A program made the translations under genes and the position numbers. Shown piece after piece: positions 43,981 to 54,941 of a stretch of 64,000 bases of DNA. The first letter of the stretch is position 1, and every line of letters begins with the position of its first letter. The notes below the pieces were generated by a model, which saw nothing but the letters and a program-made list of their open reading frames with translations, did no database searches and was not told where the DNA came from. The DNA is from Dactylorhiza incarnata (lineage: Eukaryota; Streptophyta; Magnoliopsida; Asparagales; Orchidaceae), in NCBI GenBank assembly GCA_033032865.1, contig JAWHQI010000004.1, positions 28,254,001 to 28,318,000 on the forward strand. The letters run 5' to 3'.

Positions 43981-46900
43981 ATGGAAGGTGGATACGCAAG
44001 AGGTCTTGGTATTGAACTCCTCACATCGACTAACTTTAAAAAGTGGAAGTCATGTATGGAGAGTTACTTGCTTGGCGAGGATCTTTGGGAGGTAGTTGGC
44101 GGAGAAGACACACAAGAGGTGTTTCCATCAGGAGATAATATGGCAGAGGTGAGACTTTGGAGGAGGACGAATGCTAAGGCAGAGTTCACTCTCAAGAGGG
44201 CTATCTCACCGGAGCTGTTTGATCACATCATTGGATGTAAATCTACTGCTGAGATTTGGACATCCTTGGATGGGTTGTTCAATAAGAAGAATGTAGCGAG
44301 GCTACAGTATCTTGAAAATGAGTTGGCGAAAGCCTCTCAAGGTGATCTTTCTGTTTCTACCTTCTTCCTCAAGATGAAGAACCTCACGACAGAGATTTCT
44401 GCATTGGACCCTGATGAGCCTATCTCTGAGGCAAAACTGAAGAGGCATATCATCCGCGGGTTGCGGAAGGAGTATCTTACTTTTGTGACTTCAGTTCAGG
44501 GTTGGGAAAATCAACCGTCGTTGTTGGAGCTGGAGAACCTTCTTGCTTCGCAAGAAAGTTTAGCAAGACAGATGGCGGGGGTTTCAATCTCCGGGGGAGA
44601 AAGTGATGTGATGTTCTTTGGGAAGAAGAAGAAGAAATGGGAGAAGAAGAAGCCAGGTCATGATGGACTCTCCACTTCAGGTCAGCAAGATAGGGGTTAT
44701 GCTCCTAAGTCTGATGGGAAGAAGAAAGGAGAGGGACCGAGGTGCTTTAGATGCAACAAGACCGGGCACTTCAAGAAAGATTGCCGGGTGAATCTTCAGC
44801 CGGGACATACAGTGGAGAAGGAGATGCCAAAGTCTGGTGAAGTTGGATGGGGAGGAGCCTTTGCGTCTAATATAACGGCGATGCCCGTTAAGGCCTTGGC
44901 TTCCATCAACTATGATGAGGACTGGATTGTTGATTCAGGGTGTGGGCATCATCTCACCGGGGATGGATCAAAGTTCTCTTCTTTGGCGCCTTACTCAGGT
45001 AACAATGCTATCATTACGGCTGATAATTCTATTCATCCAGTAGAGCACGAAGGAGTCGTCTCTCTGAGCAGTGATAAGGGTCCACTCACGTTGAGGAGTG
45101 TTTATCACGTGCCTGGTATGAAGAAAAATCTCTTCTCTGTGACCAATGCGGTCGATGCCGGTTATCACGTTCTGTTTGGCCCAACAGAAGTGAAGTTTCT
45201 CAAAACTCAACCGGAGATAAAGGGAGATGTTATTCATGTCGGCAAGCGGGTGAAGGACTTGTTCGTTTTATCGACAAGTACCTATGTTGATAAGAAGAGG
45301 ACCAATGATGGCGCGGCCATCTGGCATGAAAGGTTGGGGCATGTAGGAATGGACAAATTGAAGGCTATGGCGGTAAGGGGCCTTGTCAATGGCTGGCCTA
45401 GCTTGTCCTCCTATGGAGACGGTCATGTCTGCGAAGGATGTCAGTTTGGTAAGTCTCATCGACTTCCATTTGACAAATCGCAAACAAGGTGCAAAGTGCC
45501 GTTGGAGTGCATCCACGGTGATTTGATGGGACCGACTGCCACCCCAAGCCTTGGAGGCAATAGATATATGTTGGTGTTGATTGCCGATTACACCAGATAT
45601 GTCTGGGTGTATTTCTTGAAAGAGAAGTCAGAAGCCTTTGCAAAGTTTGTGGAGTTCAAGGAGCTGGTGGAAGGTCGTCTAGGCCTGCGGGTGAAGAAAT
45701 TGAGAACTGACAATGGTGGGGAGTTCACCTCTGGTGAGTTCTCAAGTTTTTGCAGGAAACACGGCATTCAGAGAGAGCTCACTTGTGCCCATACTCCACA
45801 GCAGAATGGCGTTGCCGAGAGGAAGATCCGTCATCTGACGGAAACTTGCAAATGCTGGTTTCATGCCAAGAGTATCCCAAAGTCCTTCTGGGCGGAGGGA
45901 ATGTCTTGTGCAGCTTATGTCATCAACAGATTGCCTCTGAGTCCTATCAACATGAAGACCCCTCACGAATTGATGTTCAAGGAGAAGCCGAGTGTTGCAC
46001 ACCTTTGGGTGTTCGGGTCAACCTGCTATGTGCATATTCCTGATGCTCTTCGGACAAAGCTAGATGCAAAAGCAAGGAAGCTAGTCTTTGTTGGGTATGA
46101 TGAGCGGAAGAAGGGATGGAGATGCATGGATCCTGAGACACGGAGGTCAATTGTTTCTCGGGATGTGGTGTTCGATGAAGTGACTTATTACAAGGAGAGT
46201 TCAGGAGTTGATCTACCAGAGAGCAGGGTTGATGAAGGAGGAAAAGCTGCGGGAAGTCTTCAAGTGGAGTTGCCTGTTTCACCAGGAGCTCCAGTTGTGT
46301 CAAGCTCTGAGATGGAGGCTTCAGGTTCTGGAAGCAGAGGGAGCGATGCTCCAAGTTCATCTGGAAGAGGAGCTTGCACAGAAGAAGCAGCTGAGGAGGT
46401 GGTTAGTCAGGAGCAACCTCTTAGGAGGTCGAAGAGGACTATTCAACCACCAGATCGATACACAGGAGGAAACATGGTGAACTTTGTTTCATGTTTCTTT
46501 GCTGGTCCCTTGGATGAAAGGGAGCCGTCGAGCTTTGAGAAGGCCAGAGGCGTGAAGGAGTGGGACATTGCTATGCAAGAAGAGTTGGCAGCTCTCGAGA
46601 AGAATGAGACCTGGTCTCTTGTGCCCAAGCCCAAGGGAACCACTCCTGTGACATGCAAATGGGTCTTCAAGCTGAAGAAGAAAGCTGACGGCAGTATCGA
46701 GCGGTACAAGGCTCGCCTTGTAGCTCGCGGGTTCTCATAGCAGTACGGAGAAGATTATGATGAGACGTTTAGTCCAGTGGCAAAGATGACTTCGGTTCGA
46801 TTTGTTATTGCCTTGGCAGCTTCGAGTGGTTGGTAGATTTGGTAACTCGACGTGAAGAATGCCTTCTTATACGACGAGATTGACAAGGATATCTTCATGA

Positions 46901-48078
46901 TCCAACCGCAAGGCTTCATCTCGAAGGAGTATCCGGACTACGTTTGTAAGCTGAAGAAGGCCCTGTATGGGTTGAAGCAAGCACCTCGGGCGTGGTACGG
47001 GAAGATTGCAGAGTATCTCTTATTCTGCGGATTCGTTGCTTCAGACTCTGATTCTAGCTTGTTCATCAAGAAGGAGGGGGTGCTTCGGGTGATTGTGCTG
47101 CTGTATGTGGATGACATGATTGTCACTGGGAATTCGAAGGAAGCTGTTGCAAGACTCAGGGCTGAGCTTGCTATCAGATTCGAGATGAAGGATCTGGGGG
47201 AGCTCCACCATTTCCTTGGACTCGAGGTCCAGAGGCGGGAGAGCGGAGTGCTCATTTCTCAGGCTGGCTATGCGGAGCGGATTGTTCAGCGATTCGGCAT
47301 GGAGGAAGGGAAGAGCAGCTCTATACCTCTGGAGCAACATCATAAACTTCGGAAGGATGAGGGGAGAGTCTTATCTGAACCGTTGGTTTTCCGAGCTCTG
47401 GTTGGGAGCTTGATCTACTTGACGATCACAAGGACAGATATTGCTTATGCAGTAGGCAAGGTGAGTCGGTACATGGCGGAACCACGGAAGCCTCATCTTC
47501 TGGAGGCAAAAGGCATCTTGAAGTATGTGAAGTCGACCTCTGATTTGGGTCTCCTATATAGGAGAGGGTCAAGCTTGGAGTTGCATGGTTTCATGGATGC
47601 TGATTATGGGGGAGATGTGGATGATCGGAGATCAACGTCTGGTTATGTATTTATGATGGGCCCCACAGCTATTTCTTGGTGCAGCAAGAAGCAAGACTCG
47701 GTGTCTGTATCTACCACGGAAGCGGAGTACAAGGCTTCGGCCTTGGCTGCTCAGGAAGCCGTTTGGCTCAGGAGGTTGGTAGAGGACGTTCATCAGGAGG
47801 TTCGAGGTCCCACTATGCTACGCGGGGACAATGAGAGTGCTCTCAAGCTGGTCAACAATCCAGTCTGTCACGCGAGGACCAAGCATATAGAGATTGAGCA
47901 CCATTTCATTCGTGAAAAGGTGTTGGGAGGATCTCTTATGGTCGAGCATGTTCGGAGTGCGGACAATGTCGCAGACATCTTCACAAAGCCGCTGGCGAAG
48001 GGACCGTTTACACGGTTGCGGAATTTACTCGGGCTAGTCTCCACTTCCCACTTCAAGGGGGGAGTGTTGAATTTTTGA
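43981..48078 (+). pseudogene. COPB gag-pol, nearly intact
   Basis: A 919-codon frame (43981-46740) covers Gag with CCHC knuckle CFRCNKTGHFKKDC, protease (WIVDSGCGHHLTGD), GAG-pre-integrase/HHCC (WHERLGH, CEGCQFGKSH), integrase (HGDLMGP, RTDNGGEF, TPQQNGVAERK: D, D, E present) and the start of reverse transcriptase (NETWSLVP). The stop TAG at 46738 is followed in the same frame by TAG 46834 and TAA 46843, then a 408-codon frame (46852-48078) with the rest of reverse transcriptase (LYVDDMIVTGNS) and RNase H (SVSTTEAEYKA). COPA has sense codons at the first and third positions. An extra G in the polypurine tract makes the end run 14 bases into the LTR. Probably inactive, though recently so. Confidence 0.93.
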
Positions 48079-49247
48079 AGTGGTGTGGAGGAGACCCGGC
48101 GGTCTGATTTGGGAGACCGCGGTGATCGCGCAGCTTGTATAGGTTATCTGCCGGTCTGGCTCTGCCGTGTTGTTCTGGCGGTCTGCTGGTTGTTCCGGTC
48201 TGTTCTTGGTAGCTGCGATTTGTTCCCGAGTAGGTCTGCTAGTTTGCCTGGCTTCCTTGTTGGAAGACCGGGCGGGTTGTTCCTATATGACTGTCTACCC
48301 AGGCGGTCTATATTGGTGATCTGGCGACTTGGTTGAAGTCGGCCAGATGGTTCTAGCTTGCTCCTGGTGATCTAAGGAAGGAGCGTTGTTGAGACCGCAC
48401 GGCTTGTGCGCAGTCTCGTGTTCGCGCGGCCTGTGCGCGATCTTGTCTGCTGATCTGCGTCTTGGTAGGGTGATCGACCAAGAGGTCTGTTCGCGCGGTC
48501 TGTCTTTTGAGACCGTTCGCGATCTGATGGGTGGTGACTGTATCCCAGTTTGTGCGGTGATGACATCCGTCCACCCGCCTATAAATAGGGGTGCATGACC
48601 CGTCATTCCTAACTAGAACTGTAAGAACCAGAGCCCGGATTGTTTCTTGCGGTCTCAAGTTTGAGTTCGCGCGACTTGGATGCGAGTTAACCTTTGTTGT
48701 GTTCGCAGGTTTGCGGTCAGCAGGGTGCGGTCTCCTTCCTTGGTGATTTCCGGTGGCTTGAATAAACAGTTCGTCTGCGGTCTGTCAGCGAACTGGGTTA
48801 TTGTGTTCTTATGCTGTTCGCAGCGGGCTCAGTGATCAGGCGACCTTCAGCGGTTAGGCGGTCTGAGTTGCGGTCTGGCGACAACTTCAGTTCTTTGTTC
48901 CAATAAAGCTCCAGTTCGGGCGGTCTGAGGTGCGGTCTTGCAGTGCTGGCAGTCTGTCCGGTTTCTGTTCGTGCGATCTCAGGGCAAGCCGGGCGAGTTC
49001 TGGAGTGGTGCGGCTTGTGCGGTCTGAGCTTGTCTAGCCGCCAACTTTGCTTTTTGGTGTGTTTTGTTCTTCTCGTCTCCGTGATTCTGATGAATCATGT
49101 CTCGCCATGTATACCTCGCATTGTAAAGCAGTTCTGTTTCAATAAAGATTTCTTGTGTTTCTGTTTTGGCATTGTGGTTGTTTGGCTATAACTCTTGTTG
49201 ATACAACTCCTGCTTACTCCTAAACGGTCCAATCAAAAATTTTAATA
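48065..49247 (+). repeat. COPB 3' LTR
   Basis: 1183 bp, partner of 42709-43891; TATAAATA at 48580-48587. Confidence 0.95.
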
Positions 49248-50157
49248 GGTTGAAGCCTCGAGATGATCGTTGATGAAGAAGCGCGGCCGATCTCGTCTTC
49301 AATCTCAAACCTTCTAAGCACAAATGGGAGTTGATGAGGTTCTGGAGCTCTCAGGTTCGTATGCACTCAGGAAGGGACTTGAAATTTTCAATACTTGGAA
49401 TGCACGAACAAAAGGAGCCAATATATAGAAATTCACTGTCGCATGGGCGACATCGACTGTCGGAATTTCCGACAGCGCTAAACTGCCGTCGTAGTGCTGT
49501 CGTGCGTGCAGTTGCTGTAACCTCCGAGCTGTCGCCTGGGCGACATCGATGTCGGATTTCCGACAGCGCAAAATTGCAGCTCGTAGTACTGTCGTGCGGG
49601 CAGTTGCTCTAACCTCCGAGATGTCGCCTGGGCGACATCGATGTCGGATTTCCGACAGCGCAAAACTGCCGTTCATCGTGTTGCTGTTGGGGAAGTTGTT
49701 GTAACTTCTCTGCTGTCGCCTGGGCGACATCAGCTGTCGGAAAATTCCGACAGTGAAAATTTCATACTCTCAAATTGAGCTCAAGCAGAATTGTGAACAT
49801 CTCATACCTGTTACCTGCACACCATTAATAAAAATAGAATCAAATACAAACCGGACTTTGTTATTATCAAACCGGAAGAGTGCGAAACGCATGCTCCAAC
49901 AGTCACCTGCATACAAAGCAACCCAGCTGGGAATACCTCCAGCACCAAATAAACACAGAAAATAGATTGGGGAGCACCAAGTGCTTGCCCCCAACAGCAA
50001 AGCGTGCAATTGCACACCAAAACGGGCCCAAAGGTGCACTTCATGTGAGAAAAGTGAACAAGTGAAATATAAGCAATAATGAACTAGAAGTGAAGTGCAA
50101 GTGTGTGAAAACAAGACCAGATGAGTCCGAAAATGTGTATATAATTGGGACTCATCA

Positions 50158-51902
50158 CACCTCCAGACTTACCTGTTTGCACGTCCCGAGCAAACTATCT
50201 CCCATGTGAAGTAGAAAAATCATAAGCTGGCAAAGTAATTGAATATGCGAAGTACAATGCGAAGTTGCTTACACGCGCGCGTTGAAATTTCAGTAGAAAA
50301 ACCTTTTAAAAAAGCGAAATAGATTAGAATTTTCTAGATTGCGTTTCTACTTATTATTTCTACTCATAATTTGAATCGCGGTGAATCCTTCAATCACGCG
50401 TAGGGTGAAAGTAGCTCGATCACTAAGTGGAATATTGTCAGAGATCGAGGATCGGGACAAACTCCAAAGAAATCCATCAATGACGATGGCCAAAAGCTTG
50501 CCCGTTCACACTCTTTCCACGACACTAGTTACGTTCAGAGTGCGAATCAATAGGACTTTAAGGTTATGATTTAGGCTTAGGCTACGGTGCGGTAGACAAT
50601 GATAAACGTGGGGGCTTTGCACACCTAACCCAAATGAGCTCGCAATAAAAACACTATCCGACAATAATGAAAAATGTGTACACCCCACCCCCAGACTTAA
50701 ACATGAAACTATGGGGTGTGTACACCACCTATTCCCAAATACACTGCTTTACACTTTTTTTTTATTTCTTTTCACATTTTTTTTCTTTTCTCCTCTTTTT
50801 TTTTAAATTAAAACTTTGCACATATAATAACAAACACAGCTATATTTTCAATAACGCATTCCCACCACAACCACAAATATACACAGCCTCAACTCCCAAC
50901 TTTTAAATGCACAAATTGCTTGAGCTCAGAATTTGGTGTGCGATTAAGATAGTCATTTTGGCTTTGGTGAACTGAAGGTGGAGCTGAATCAAATGGTAGG
51001 GATTAGGCACAAAGGGGCTAAGCAAGGATAGAGCATTTAGGAATGGTGCAAAGGCTCAACCGGGTCAAAGAATGGCCTCCATCACACTTGCACAAATGAA
51101 ATAACCTATACCCATGCTTCGAGAGTCGCTAGGGGCAAGTTCTTAGCCACCTAGAAAGAATATCCTTCCTCCCGACTCGAGCAATACATCACTAGTGATC
51201 GTCTACACACGCACCTACACTATCGTCGAATTCAACTGGATTCACGAAATACGAGTAGAATAAACAGTATTCACGCAATTGGAAAATTATAAAACTAAAT
51301 GCATGAGAAAAAGCTAATTCTACAAGAATTTCAACACGAGACGCGAGCACTCAACTAGGAGCACTGCAAGAGTCAACATGTTACTCCGCCACTCAATCCT
51401 ATGCCAGCATCATGATCTTTCAAACACACAGAAAAATAATATTTACCCGAGACGCATAGACAAATAAGCGCGTGCTCAAGTGGGTGTTGTGATGTGCTGT
51501 GAAGATGAACAATACAACATAAATGAGATTAATATACTTATAGTATGCAAATGATATGTGCACGTGCAGTGGGTAACACATAGCGGCTCTCCCCCATACT
51601 TAATCTAAAATATGCAACAAAATATATGGCCATGAAATTCAAAATGAAGCTAAGGGAAGAGGGTACCCAATGCTCAGCAAGTGAGCATACCAGAAGACGT
51701 GTGTAAACCAAGATAAAGCTGCAACATCCGCTATCCAGAAAAAGAACCTGCATAGGTGAGCTCCGCAAAAACAAAAGAAAATATACAAACTAAAATAACG
51801 TAAAACTAACTAAACAAACTAGATAAACTAACATTGCAAGAAAGTAAGATAACTACTAGGGTTATTGTCTTCCCAGCACGACTTATTCAAATTTAAACAG
51901 TT
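50158..51902 (-). other. ATH3 3' noncoding region
   Basis: No gene recognised. On the minus strand it carries three polypurine-like motifs in the same order as ATH2: AAGTATGGGGGAG (51589-51603), AAGTCTGGGGGTGGG (50684-50700) and the terminal AAGTCTGGAGGTG (50158-50170). The block shared with ATH2 lies at 51118-51210. T-rich runs occur at 50755-50805. Confidence 0.7.
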
Positions 51903-53098
51903 CTAGCTAATGGGTCTATGAAAAGAAAAGTGCACAGGTAACTGTTCTAATATGCATGTCGGTAGCGGGTACCGATACGGAGATAGAACAGTCACGCCTC
52001 TACCCGAATATAAATAATACCTGCTCGTCACAGGTAGAGGGAATAAAAAGTAAGAAGAGGAGGAATCCTCACTCAACTCACCAAAACTATCCTTGCCCAA
52101 CAAGGTATCATCTCCAGGGAGGCAGCAGGAGGAGAAGGCAATGATTGGGGCTTCCTCTATGGAGGAGGGATCAAACTCCTCACATGAGAGGGTACACTCA
52201 TCATTGACTTGAGCAAAATGCTCCAAGTCCTCCTGGAGTACCTGTGAAGACTCAACCCCCACAGGCTCAGATGAAGAAGAGGGGTCAAGGAATAAAGAAG
52301 AGGAAGAACATAAATAAAAATCAATCAGGGGAGTGGTCCCGGTCTCACTCCTAGCAGGATCCAAGGATAGATCGCTATCATCATCATAAGTATCATAGCG
52401 AGGGGAACCCAAGAACTCAAGGGCCTCGGTGGTGAGTTGGACCTCCTCGTCCCATGAGGAAGTGCAAACCTCCTCATCAGAGAGAGTATCCTCCTCATCC
52501 CACCGAGGTGCACCATCGTGTTCAAAGTATTCATTCTTCCCTTCGGGGAAAACAAACTCCTCATCCCACTTTGGAGCATCCTCTGAGTCAGAAGCATCAC
52601 CCCACTCCTTCACTTCGATAGGATCATAAAGAATGTATGTAGAAAAATCTTGCAAAGAAACTGGAGGAAAAAAAGATTTGGTTCCTCCGCAAAAAGATCT
52701 GCTAATGCCTCCCCGATGGAAAGAATACTTTCCTCATCACACTCAGGTGCATCTAGGAGCTCCCATTCCTCTCCTTGTTGGCCAACAGATGAGTGATCAT
52801 CATCACTAGGAGTGAAGCCATACACAGGGAGTGAGGAGTCCATGCACGAGATAGACTCAGGGATAGAGGGCACGATTGCCTCCATGGGTAAGGAATGACT
52901 GATAGGGACAATGTTGTCATGAGGGGAGGAGCAGCGGTCAGGATTGAAAAGACTAGGACAGTCCTTCAATTCATGACCCTCTCCTCAACACAACACGCAA
53001 ACAAGGTTCCTACACTGCCTAGCATTTAACTCCTTCATTTGGTCTATATAATAGACCATCTTGTCGTAAGTGCTAGGAGAAATATCCCATGAAGACAT
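51903..53098 (-). pseudogene. ATH3 zinc-knuckle acidic protein, broken
   Basis: Coding remnant starting MSSWDISPSTYDKM at 53098. After 37 codons a TGA (52985-52987) falls inside a CCHC zinc knuckle (CVLC, stop, GEGHELKDC); the same frame then runs on to 52610. A frameshift at a seven-T run near 52667 moves to the 250-codon frame ending at 51903. The rest is strongly acidic with repeated WDEE units (PKWDEEF, PRWDEED, SSWDEEV). No capsid or protease domain. The knuckle suggests the tail of an Athila Gag joined to an acidic domain of unknown origin. I do not recognise a homologue for the acidic part. Confidence 0.65.
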
Positions 53099-53327
53099 TT
53101 TAAACAAAAAAAACAGATATAATGAAACTGAAATTCTTTGCAAGGAAGTCTACATAAACTAATAAAACTCCTTGGATTAAACTTGCTTAAAACTCTAAAA
53201 TAGGAGAGAGAAATAATAACAAACAATATATGATTAAAAAGCAAACAAAAATAACAAAGCGGCTATACACAATGGAAGAACTACTATCTCTCGTCTCTCC
53301 CTCTCATGAAAACTCACACGACTGTGC

Positions 53328-53345
53328 TCCCCAGCAACGGCGCCA
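53328..53345 (-). other. ATH3 primer binding site (tRNA-Asp)
   Basis: Minus strand TGGCGCCGTTGCTGGGGA, six bases inside the 5' LTR end at 53352. Confidence 0.92.
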
Positions 53346-53351
53346 AAAACT

Positions 53352-54941
53352 TGATGCGCAAATCTTAGCACACCGCTATAGGCGGTAGCAAGACTGCGGC
53401 ACGAAACGGCAGTGTACCGATTGTTCGAGTAATATAAAAGGTGGGAGTGAATCCCCAAGTATCGATCTCGAAGGAACACAGTATGGTGGAGTTATCTATT
53501 GAGGAAGGACTTGAGATTGAAGTCCTTTAAGTCGGATGCATGCGGAAATGGGGGTTGTGGATTGTGGAAAATAAGGAGAAAATACTATAACTACTCCTAT
53601 GCAATGCCGCTATGCAATGCTTCGCCAGGCGGGATGAAAACTACGTAGGCCTTGAGCGCGCTACTTCGTAAGGGCGGATGGACGAGTAGGCAAACGGAAT
53701 GAGGGTCGCAAGCACCTCTTCGACAAGCACGCCACTAGCAATTGCTAGTGCGGCAAACGAACGCGACGATGGGATGGAGGATGGAATGGGGCGCTCCTCA
53801 AATCACATAAACCACAAAAGCATTTCACATAGACATGAAATATAGAAATACAAACAAGTTTATGTGCCACTTCATCATAATATTTAGATCAAACTACATA
53901 CACATCAATAAGAGAAGAACAAGGCAAGAAATCGACCGAATCCGAAGGCTCGTTGTAGATTCACGGTTGGAATCGCCGGGTTGTCAATCCGCATCCAAGC
54001 TCGGTCCGCAACTACGTCCGGGGTAGAGAGAGCTGTCAGACTCTCCCATGAGCCCGTCTTCTTCGTCTCACGATCCGGTAAAGGTTGCAAACTTCCCCTT
54101 GCTTGATGGTAATGGCGGCTAGATCTCCCTTGAAGCTCTAGGATGAAGGAGGAGGCCAAGAGGATACTCCGGCTCAAGATTGGCGTGAAGAACAAGCCCG
54201 GAGCACCTCCTGAAGGTGGGCGGCGATGGACGGCGAAAAGGGCGCGGAACTGGAGCTCTGGGAGCGGGAAAAACGATCGATCACGAGTGGGGCAAGACCT
54301 GCGGCTTAAATAGAAATTCTGTCAGAAAATGGTCACGCACGGTCGAACGCACGACCGTGCACAGACCGTGCATTATTAAATGATAAAACTTGACTTGGGG
54401 AAAACGCTGCGCCGCCCGTGCGTTTTGATTACACACGATCAACACCGCCCGTGCATACAAATGCACGGGCAAAATCCGACGCTCTGAAATCAAGAATACA
54501 CAGGTCGACCGTGCATTTTACTCACGCACGGGCAAACCGCCCGTGCGTAAAAACGCACGAGTAGACTCCGACGCTCCATTTTTTGACCAGGTACAAACGC
54601 ACGACCGCAACCGACCGTGCGTCAAGGAAACGCACGACCGTGCGATATGCACAGACATGAATTCTGGGGAAAACAGGACGATCAGGTCACCTGAATACAA
54701 ATCAACCCAGCTGGGAATACCTCCAGCACCAAATAAACACAGAAAATAGATTGGGGAGCACCAAGTGCTTGCCCCCAACAGCAAAGCGTGCAATTGCACA
54801 CCAAAATGGGCCCAAAGGTGCACTTCATGTGAGAAGAGTGAACAAGTGAAATATAAGCAATAATGAACTAGAAGTGAAGTGCAAGTGTGTGAAAACAAGC
54901 CCAGATGAGTCCGAAAATGTGTATATAATTGGGACTCATCA
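53352..54941 (-). repeat. ATH3 5' LTR (right)
   Basis: 1590 bp. Contains the palindrome array (54330-54650), a TATA-like box near 54305-54312 on the minus strand, and the U3-end inverted repeat (54904-54941). Confidence 0.93.

Larger units (their letters stand above)
42709..49247 (+). mobile_element. COPB: Ty1/copia element, same family as COPA
   Basis: Plus strand, 6539 bp. LTRs 42709-43891 and 48065-49247, both 1183 bp, TGTTGAATTT...TTTTAATA (TA instead of CA at the end). Duplication GGCTG / GGTTG with one mismatch (42704-42708, 49248-49252). Primer site TGGTATCAGAGC at 43892; polypurine tract CAAGGGGGGAG ends at 48064. Coding region interrupted by only three stops within 108 bases. It is the innermost of four nested levels. 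Confidence 0.95.
32329..49901 (-). mobile_element. SIRC: Sirevirus-like Ty1/copia element with antisense extra gene, carrying COPB
   Basis: Minus strand. LTRs 32329-33590 (1262 bp) and 42095-49901 (1263 bp without COPB and one duplication copy). Perfect duplication GTCAC (32324-32328, 49902-49906) inside the ATH3 LTR. Primer site TGGTATCAGA at 42083-42092; polypurine tract on the minus strand AAAAGGGGGAGAT at 33591-33603, with several more copies nearby, as known for Sireviruses. Gag-pol is complete in outline but carries four stops and at least one frameshift. Between pol and the 3' LTR lies a plus-strand (antisense) intact gene with its own promoter. Confidence 0.93.
42095..49901 (-). repeat. 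SIRC 5' LTR (right), split by COPB
   Basis: Pieces 42095-42708 and 49253-49901, together 1263 bp. The uncut junction is visible in the other LTR near 32935 (GAAAGGAAGGTTGAAGCC). The promoter array is at 49434-49755. Confidence 0.93.
30989..50157 (-). repeat. ATH3 3' LTR (left), split by SIRC
   Basis: Pieces 30989-32328 and 49907-50157. Palindrome array (about 31970-32285) built on CGCACGGTCG / CGACCGTGCG, then on the minus strand a TATA box TATTTAAG (31943-31950). TGATGAGTCC...GGACTCATC forms the U3-end inverted repeat (about 50120-50157). Confidence 0.92.
30989..54941 (-). mobile_element. ATH3: non-autonomous Athila derivative, carrying SIRC and COPB
   Basis: Minus strand. Right (5') LTR 53352-54941 (1590 bp); left (3') LTR 30989-50157, 1591 bp once SIRC and one GTCAC are removed. 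Perfect duplication GAGTT (30984-30988, 54942-54946). Interior only 3194 bp: tRNA-Asp primer site, a zinc-knuckle/acidic coding remnant, and long noncoding 3' DNA with three polypurine-like motifs. No capsid, protease or polymerase. Shares LTR ends and a 3' block with ATH2, so it is a more reduced relative. Confidence 0.92.

Noticed and set aside
51903..52969. Acidic WDEE protein as a host gene
   Set aside because: It lies between the ATH3 primer site and polypurine tract, in frame with a zinc-knuckle fragment, so it belongs to the element.
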